Below, piece by piece: positions 59,597 through 64,000 of a stretch of 64,000 nucleotides of DNA. The stretch's first letter is position 1. Every line of letters starts with the position of its first letter. The DNA is from Polaromonas sp. JS666 (GTDB lineage Bacteria > Pseudomonadota > Gammaproteobacteria > Burkholderiales > Burkholderiaceae_C). Where the stretch lies: contig NC_007948.1 of NCBI RefSeq assembly GCF_000013865.1, positions 3,906,001 through 3,970,000 on the forward strand, in the 5' to 3' direction. Made by a program: the position numbers and the translations under genes. Below the pieces are notes generated by a model. The model was not told the DNA's origin, searched no databases, and saw nothing but the letters and a program-made list of their open reading frames with translations.

Positions 59597-59859
59597 TGGA
59601 CCTCTTAGCCACACGCAAGGCCTGCCTGAGACTTGCAGAACTCACGGGTGATGCTTTCGCCGAATTGAGCTTTAAAAACGACATTACCGGCTTGTCGATG
59701 CGAGCCAGGTGGACGGCAGCAGATGGAAAGCAGCACACGGCGCGAGAGACGTTCACCAATCTTGAACTGGAGAACACGGCCAATCCACCCATCATGTTCA
59801 TTGCAGCATTGTTGGCCCGAGTAGATCGTCAGGTGCAATCTTCCAAGGCTGCGCCGTAG
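59596..59859 (+). CDS. Hypothetical protein
   Basis: 87 residues. TRKACLRLAELTGDAFAELS, WTAADGKQHTARETFTNLEL and IMFIAALLARVDRQ. The base composition looks lower in GC than neighbours. Unknown family; last gene before the early terminator. Confidence 0.58.
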   Translation: MDLLATRKACLRLAELTGDAFAELSFKNDITGLSMRARWTAADGKQHTARETFTNLELENTANPPIMFIAALLARVDRQVQSSKAAP

Positions 59860-59876
59860 TCTCTTTTGATGCTCTG

Positions 59877-59903
59877 GCGCGGGCATCGCTCCCGCGTCTC
59901 TTT
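59877..59903 (+). terminator. Early-operon terminator candidate
   Basis: GCGCGGG-CATCGCT-CCCGCGT followed by CTCTTTC, directly upstream of the late activator box. It would separate early from late transcription on the right arm. Confidence 0.5.
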
Positions 59904-59904
59904 C

Positions 59905-59919
59905 TAACGCAAGTTAATA
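59905..59919 (+). promoter_or_regulatory. Candidate late-promoter activator box (right block)
   Basis: TAACGCAAGTTAATA, identical to the box before the left late block on the opposite strand, 34 bp before the amidase ATG. Dyad of TTAAC/GTTAA half sites with four bases between. Confidence 0.55.
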
Positions 59920-59952
59920 CCGCATTCGGCGGGCCATCGGCAATATCGCCGC

Positions 59953-60564
59953 ATGGCGCGTTCAATCAATCTCCTCGTTATTCACTGCGCGGCAACGCCG
60001 AGCGGTAAACCCCTCCAGCAAGGCAAGCCGGGCCAGCCCGGTTACCTCAATGCCCCCCAGGTCATCAACGCCTGGCACGCGGCACGCGGCTTCAAGCGCG
60101 ACCCGGCTGCATGCCGGGCTTTCAATTCCCACCTGCCGAGCATCGGCTACCACTACGTCATCGACCTGACCGGCGAGGTCTGGACAGGCCGCGCCCACAG
60201 CGAGGTCGGCGCGCACGCGCTGAACTACAACGCCAACAGCCTGGGCATCTGCCTGGTCGGCGGAGCAGAGCGCGAAGGCCGCTACACGCCCAAGCAGTGG
60301 GAGTCGCTGCAGAAGGTGGTGTCCATGCTCTGCAACCAGTACGTGCTGCCCACCCGCCCGCCACAGCGCAACTGGCTGGGCGGCGCGAACTGGGCCATAC
60401 ACGGCGGCGTTTGCGGGCACCGCGACCTCAGCCCCGACAAAGACGGCAACGGCCTGGTGGAGGCCTTTGAGTGGCTCAAAACCTGCCCCGGCTTCAACGT
60501 GAGCGACTGGCTCAGCACGGCCATGACGCCTGATCCCAAGAACGTTTTCAAGGAGACCGTATGA
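59953..60564 (+). CDS. N-acetylmuramoyl-L-alanine amidase (endolysin)
   Basis: 203 residues, amidase_2/PGRP fold. Zinc ligand His11 (LLVIHCAATPSG), then GYHYVIDLTGEVWTGRAHSE, a Tyr/His region and the distal His-Arg-Asp with Cys in CGHRDLSPDKDGNG and KTCPGFN. It cuts peptidoglycan stem peptides during host lysis. No signal peptide, so it needs the holin. Confidence 0.92.
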   Translation: MARSINLLVIHCAATPSGKPLQQGKPGQPGYLNAPQVINAWHAARGFKRDPAACRAFNSHLPSIGYHYVIDLTGEVWTGRAHSEVGAHALNYNANSLGICLVGGAEREGRYTPKQWESLQKVVSMLCNQYVLPTRPPQRNWLGGANWAIHGGVCGHRDLSPDKDGNGLVEAFEWLKTCPGFNVSDWLSTAMTPDPKNVFKETV

Positions 60565-60863
60565 GATCACTTGGCCTTGCCGTTGCCGCAATGGCAGCAA
60601 TTGCCGGCGCGGGCTTAGGTAGCCACGTGGTACTGGCCGGCGATGCACCTGGGCTTTCGCAGTCCACCCAGCGCGCTATCAACAAGAGCACGCAGAACCC
60701 CGACAAGCAGGCCGCCAACAAGATGCGCGCCATGCTGGGCGGCGGCGTGGGCTCATGGAGCAGCCGGCAGCGCCGCGCCGGCTATGGCTGGACAAACCGG
60801 CACGCGCAGCGGGTGGCGCTGAAGAAGCGCAACGTCAAGCGGCACCGTGCCGCCAGCAAATAG
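60561..60863 (+). CDS. Small secreted/membrane basic protein in lysis block
   Basis: 100 residues. N-terminal hydrophobic segment (LGLAVAAMAAIAGAGLGSHV) and a strongly basic C-terminal half (RQRRAGYGWTNRHAQRVALK). It sits between endolysin and holin; not an obvious spanin. Overlaps the amidase stop by 4 bp. Confidence 0.55.
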   Translation: MRSLGLAVAAMAAIAGAGLGSHVVLAGDAPGLSQSTQRAINKSTQNPDKQAANKMRAMLGGGVGSWSSRQRRAGYGWTNRHAQRVALKKRNVKRHRAASK

Positions 60864-60872
60864 GACGCCACC

Positions 60873-61403
60873 ATGCCACTACTCCCCATTGTTTTAAGCC
60901 TGGCGCAGTTCGCGCCATCCATCCTGCGCTTCTTTGGCGCAGGCGAGGCATCTGCCGCCGTCGCCGACAAGGTGGCCAGCGTTGCGCAGTCGGTCACCGG
61001 GGCCAGCACGCCGCAGGAGGCGCTCGACGCCATCAAGGCCAACGCGCAGCTGCAAGCCGACTTTGCGCGCCGCGTGATCGACATCGACGCCGAGCTGGAG
61101 GGCGCCTATCTGGCTGACCGGCAGGACGCCCGCAAGCGCGACATCGAATTTCTCAAGGCGGGCAAGACCAACAGCCGCGCCAACGCAATGGTGCTGTTTG
61201 ATGCACTGGGCCTGATCGCCTGCCTGGTGGTGCTGGCCTTCTTTCGCAAAGACATTCCAGGCGAGGTGGTGGGCCTGGTGTCAACCATTGCCAGCATCTT
61301 CGGCCTTTGCCTGCGCGATGCCCACCAGTTCGAGTTTGGCTCCAGCCGGGGCAGCCGCGAAAAAGACGACCTGCTTGCCAACATGCAGCAAGGGCGGAAG
61401 TGA
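60873..61403 (+). CDS. Holin of the 3TM type
   Basis: 176 residues. A helical N-terminal part (QFAPSILRFFGAGEASAAVA, YLADRQDARKRDIEFLKAGK) and hydrophobic C-terminal helices (MVLFDALGLIACLVVLAFFR, VVGLVSTIASIFGLCLRDAH) fit the 3TM holin family. It makes membrane holes to free the endolysin. Confidence 0.82.
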   Translation: MPLLPIVLSLAQFAPSILRFFGAGEASAAVADKVASVAQSVTGASTPQEALDAIKANAQLQADFARRVIDIDAELEGAYLADRQDARKRDIEFLKAGKTNSRANAMVLFDALGLIACLVVLAFFRKDIPGEVVGLVSTIASIFGLCLRDAHQFEFGSSRGSREKDDLLANMQQGRK

Positions 61404-61407
61404 GCCG

Positions 61408-61647
61408 ATGCCAGATGACTTTGACCGGGCGCAGCAGACTGAACAGATGTTCCGCGACGACGCCTTACGCGACCAGGCGCTTCGCTTTCAGCCGGGCGAC
61501 CCAACCAGGTGGCAGGGCCTTTCGGCTCTGCGTTGCCTTTATGACGGATGCGGTGAGCCCATCCCTGAACAGCGGCGCAAGGCGCTGCCAGGCGTGAAGT
61601 TTTGTGTTGAGTGCCAGCAGCGGCTGGAAAAAAAGGGGATGCGGTGA
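61408..61647 (+). CDS. TraR/DksA-type zinc-finger protein
   Basis: 79 residues. The C4-type finger lies in LRCLYDGCGEPIPEQRRKAL and GVKFCVECQQRLEKKG, the short TraR/DksA class that modifies RNA polymerase like DksA/ppGpp. A frequent Mu-like phage gene near lysis. The ATG at 61408 follows a weak RBS. Confidence 0.85.
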   Translation: MPDDFDRAQQTEQMFRDDALRDQALRFQPGDPTRWQGLSALRCLYDGCGEPIPEQRRKALPGVKFCVECQQRLEKKGMR

Positions 61648-61979
61648 AAGTTGAATTTGAGTTATGGCAACTGATCAGCCTCATGGTCGCGGTGGTGGGC
61701 GGGTTCTGGGCAATGGCCAAGATGCTGATCACTCAAACCAAAGAGCAGATCAATCAGAAATTCGTTGCCATCAGTGAGCACATGAAGGGGCAGGACGAAA
61801 GCGCCCGCCGCCTGGAGCGCGAGCTGATGGAACTCAAGGCCGAGCTGCCGCGCGACTACGTGCGCAGAGAGGACTACACGCAGGCGGTGGCCATCATCAT
61901 GACCAAGATCGACTCGCTGGGCCTGCGTATGGAAAACATGTTTAACCAGATGATGTTCAAGGGGAACTCCCGTGAGTGA
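61644..61979 (+). CDS. Membrane-anchored coiled-coil protein
   Basis: 111 residues from GTG 61644. N-terminal helix (LWQLISLMVAVVGGFWAMAK), then a coiled coil (SARRLERELMELKAELPRDY, IIMTKIDSLGLRMENMFNQM). Similar in layout to DUF2730-type Mu proteins before the terminase. It overlaps both neighbours. Confidence 0.65.
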   Translation: MKVEFELWQLISLMVAVVGGFWAMAKMLITQTKEQINQKFVAISEHMKGQDESARRLERELMELKAELPRDYVRREDYTQAVAIIMTKIDSLGLRMENMFNQMMFKGNSRE

Positions 61980-62301
61980 TGCCAACCCAGTTAACAGCGT
62001 GCTTCACAAGGCCAAGATTCGGCGCGAGCAAATCCGCTGGTTCTTGCTGACCGCCCTCAACGTGGCGCGGCCCGTGGGTATGTACACCGAGGCGCTGCTG
62101 CCCATCGTGCAGGCCACCTATACGGATGCAACGCACCAGGAAGTGCGCCGCGAGCTGGACTACCTGGAAGAGCGCACGCTGGTCAGCATCAAGCGCGACG
62201 GCATGGACCGCTGGTTTGCCGAGCTGGCCCGCTTTGGGGTGGATGTGGTTGAGTACACGGTCGACTGCGAGCCCGGCATTGCACGGCCTCGCGCCTACTG
62301 A
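61972..62301 (+). CDS. Winged-helix protein upstream of terminase (Mu gp26-like position)
   Basis: 109 residues from GTG 61972. REQIRWFLLTALNVARPVGM, YTEALLPIVQATYTDATHQE then VRRELDYLEERTLVSIKRDG fit a winged helix. Conserved in position before the small terminase in Mu-like phages. Possible role in DNA packaging recognition or regulation. Confidence 0.7.
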   Translation: MSDANPVNSVLHKAKIRREQIRWFLLTALNVARPVGMYTEALLPIVQATYTDATHQEVRRELDYLEERTLVSIKRDGMDRWFAELARFGVDVVEYTVDCEPGIARPRAY

Positions 62302-62303
62302 TC

Positions 62304-62825
62304 ATGACGCAACGCAGCAAGGTAGTCACCCTGCCAGAGGCCACCCGCGCCGAGCTGGACCGCCGCCTGATCACCGAGGGCTTTCGCGGCTATGACGAGC
62401 TGGAGCTATGGCTGCGGGAGCTGGGCTACGAGATCGGCAAAAGCAGCATCCACCGCTACGGCACCAAGCTGGAGCAGCGGCTCGACCAGCTCAAGCGCGC
62501 CACCGACCAGGCCAAGGCCCTGGTGGCCGCAGCGCCCGACGATGCAGGCGACATGAGCCAGGCCGTGCTGCGCCTGATGCAGGAAAAGATTTTCTCGGCG
62601 CTGATGGAGATGGAGGTTGACCCCGACGAGCAGTCGCTGGGCGGCCTGGCCAAGGCGCTGGCCCCGCTGGTGCGTGCCAATATCGCGCAGCAGAAGTTTG
62701 CCAGCGAGGTCAAGGAAAAAGCCCGCAGCGCGGCCGAGGCGGTGGACAAGCTGGCGCGCAAGGGCGGCTTGACCGACGACACGGTGGACGCCATCCGTCG
62801 CCAGATTTTGGGGATTGCAGCATGA
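62304..62825 (+). CDS. Small terminase subunit (Mu gp27, DUF3486)
   Basis: 173 residues. LPEATRAELDRRLITEGFRG, YDELELWLRELGYEIGKSSI then HRYGTKLEQRLDQLKRATDQ is the DUF3486 signature; a long helical C-terminus follows. Recognises phage DNA ends for headful packaging together with the large subunit. Confidence 0.92.
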   Translation: MTQRSKVVTLPEATRAELDRRLITEGFRGYDELELWLRELGYEIGKSSIHRYGTKLEQRLDQLKRATDQAKALVAAAPDDAGDMSQAVLRLMQEKIFSALMEMEVDPDEQSLGGLAKALAPLVRANIAQQKFASEVKEKARSAAEAVDKLARKGGLTDDTVDAIRRQILGIAA

Positions 62826-62992
62826 CGCTAACTCTGGTTCTCGCCTGGTGGATGTTGGTGCCTGCGGTGTGGACGGCGATATTCATCGCGTGGATGTGGA
62901 TTGTCTGTGAAACCGTCGAGGATATTGGCATCCTTTGCATCCCTTGGGTCATAGGGCTCATTTTGGTGAGCCTCGTTCGGGCTTTATCTTGA
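62822..62992 (+). CDS. Small two-helix membrane protein
   Basis: 56 residues: MTLTLVLAWWMLVPAVWTAI, FIAWMWIVCETVEDIGILCI, PWVIGLILVSLVRALS. Overlaps the small terminase stop (ATGA) and the large terminase start (TTGA). Two hydrophobic segments; possibly an accessory or lysis-inhibition protein. No family known. Confidence 0.6.
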   Translation: MTLTLVLAWWMLVPAVWTAIFIAWMWIVCETVEDIGILCIPWVIGLILVSLVRALS

Positions 62993-64000
62993 GCACCACG
63001 CCCCCGCTCCTTCAAAGCGACGCGAACAGTACGGACGCGCCGCCACCTGTCCTGTTGCCGTATCAACAGCGCTGGGTCGCCGACGATTCGCAATTCAAGA
63101 TCGGCGAGAAGTCGCGCCGGATTGGTTTTACCTGGGGCGAGGCGTCTGACGATGTATTGATTGCTGCCAAAGAAGGCGGCACGAACGTTTTCTACATCGG
63201 CCCGACTCAGGACATGGCGCTCGAATACATCGAAGCCTGCGCCATGTGGGCGCGGGTTTTCAACTTCGCGGCCAGCCAGGTTCAGGAAGGCATCTTCGAC
63301 GACGAAGATAAGGATATAAAAACCTACAAAATCGACTTCCCGGCCAGCGGCCGCCGCATCCTCGCGCTCAGCTCGCGTCCCACCAACCTGCGCGGCAAGC
63401 AGGGCGTGATCGTCATTGACGAAGCGGCCTTTCATCCCGATTTGCAAGGGCTTTTAAAGGCCGCTATGGCCATGTTGATCTGGGGCGACAAAGTCCGGGT
63501 CTTTTCCAGCCACAACGGGCTGGACAGCCCGTTCAATGAACTGATCATCGACGTCCGGTCGGGCCGACGCAAGGGCGTGGTCCACCGCGTGACGTTCATG
63601 GAGGCCGTCGCCGAGGGCCTCTATAAGCGCGTTTGCATGCGCCGCCGAATTCCCTGGACTGCCGAGGGCGAGAAGGAGTGGGTCTCCGACGTGTATGGCT
63701 TTTACGGCGACGGTGCGACCGAAGAGCTGGACGTGGTGCCATCGCAAAGCGGTGGTGCCTACCTGACGATGGCCTTGATCGAACGGCAAATGAGCGCCGA
63801 GACCCCGCTGATTCGCGGCAAGTGGAAGTCCGAGTTCAACATCCAGCCCGACTGGGAGCGCGAGGCCGAGATACAGCGCTGGTGTGAAGAACACCTGGAG
63901 CCAGTGCTCATGGCGCTGCCCAAGCACCTGTGGCACAGCTTCGGCGAAGACTTCGGCCGCGTGGGCGACCTGACCGTGATGATCGTGCTGCAGGAGCAGC
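62989..64000 (+). CDS. Large terminase subunit (Mu gp28), 3' end outside window
   Basis: Frame open to the window end (337 codons). TTG start overlapping the previous stop: STTPPLLQSDANSTD. The ATPase region is KSRRIGFTWGEASDD (Walker A variant of Mu gp28), Walker B GVIVIDEAAFHPDL, and motif III-like RVFSSHNGLDSPFNELI. The nuclease domain lies beyond (SFGEDFGRVGDLTVMIV is its start). Packages DNA headfully with host flanks. Confidence 0.93.
   Translation, partial: MSTTPPLLQSDANSTDAPPPVLLPYQQRWVADDSQFKIGEKSRRIGFTWGEASDDVLIAAKEGGTNVFYIGPTQDMALEYIEACAMWARVFNFAASQVQEGIFDDEDKDIKTYKIDFPASGRRILALSSRPTNLRGKQGVIVIDEAAFHPDLQGLLKAAMAMLIWGDKVRVFSSHNGLDSPFNELIIDVRSGRRKGVVHRVTFMEAVAEGLYKRVCMRRRIPWTAEGEKEWVSDVYGFYGDGATEELDVVPSQSGGAYLTMALIERQMSAETPLIRGKWKSEFNIQPDWEREAEIQRWCEEHLEPVLMALPKHLWHSFGEDFGRVGDLTVMIVLQEQ

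Larger units (their letters stand above)
28794..64000. mobile_element. Mu-like transposable prophage (right end outside window)
   Basis: Contains a MuA-type DDE transposase, MuB-type ATPase, Gam, GemA, a Mor-family activator, and homologues of Mu gp27, gp28, I, 35-38, L, 40, 41/41', 42-48, tail fibre and Com. The left boundary follows from the broken flavin reductase gene and a TG dinucleotide at 28794 followed by repeats. The large terminase is cut at 64000, so portal and gpF/G genes and the other end are outside. If those follow, total size would be near the usual 36-40 kb. Confidence 0.92.

Noticed and set aside
28794..64000. Two adjacent prophages instead of one
   Set aside because: Left and right halves are complementary with no duplicated function: protease, capsid and tail on the left, lysis and terminase on the right, and they share the same 15-bp box. 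I cannot fully exclude it without the right end.
1..64000. CRISPR array
   Set aside because: No regularly spaced direct repeats with unique spacers were seen; the repeats present are palindromic or attC-like.

Overview
The window is a high-GC betaproteobacterial chromosome segment. Gene content (bimodular QueF, rubrerythrin/CCG-iron-sulfur/DUF3501 cluster, ECF sigma with RskA-type anti-sigma, interspersed ATAGC-type and hairpin repeats) points to Burkholderiales, most likely Comamonadaceae (Polaromonas/Rhodoferax-like). The genus is inferred from protein style only.

Region 1 (1-6.7 kb) is ordinary chromosome: a diheme cytochrome c cut by the window edge, a Y-family polymerase (dinB), a DUF3455 lipoprotein pair, an ECF sigma/anti-sigma pair, a DinB-fold protein and a secreted TPR protein. 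Region 2 (6.7-10.3 kb) is unusual: six small minus-strand genes (DUF2784, DUF1810, NTF2-like, cupin, two unknowns), each followed by an attC-like palindrome. Most of their stop codons lie in or next to the outer core site. No integron integrase is visible, so I read this as a cassette array without integrase (CALIN type). Region 3 (10.5-28.35 kb) is housekeeping and stress metabolism: queF, alpha/beta hydrolase, prolyl-4-hydroxylase-like enzyme, yaaA, the DUF3501/CCG/rubrerythrin operon, a VOC-FAD monooxygenase-DUF2783 operon, a degenerate HtrA-like protein, valS, a hydroxyacid-dehydrogenase-like protein, galU, a TusA-like protein, a NUDIX hydrolase, cysM and tRNA-Leu(CAA).

Region 4 (about 28.79 kb to beyond 64 kb) is a Mu-like transposable prophage inserted in a flavin reductase gene; only the 3' part of that gene remains at 28.56-28.79 kb. 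The layout differs from Mu. A central control region (46.8-48.2 kb) holds a minus-strand repressor and plus-strand Ner-like protein. Rightward run MuA-type transposase, MuB-type ATPase, Gam, many small early genes, GemA, a Mor-family activator, then lysis genes, small terminase (gp27 type) and large terminase (gp28 type, cut by the window end). Leftward, on the minus strand, run the protease (gpI type), decoration protein, major capsid, the complete contractile tail and baseplate set, tail fibre, and a Com-like/DNA-adenine-methylase pair at the left terminus.

Morphogenesis is therefore split into two divergent late blocks around the control region. An identical 15-bp sequence containing the dyad TTAAC-GCAA-GTTAA lies just upstream of both late blocks (45956-45970 and 59905-59919). 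I infer that it is the binding site of the Mor-family activator and synchronises both arms. A membrane/coiled-coil gene downstream of the repressor is the best candidate for a lysogen-expressed accessory function.
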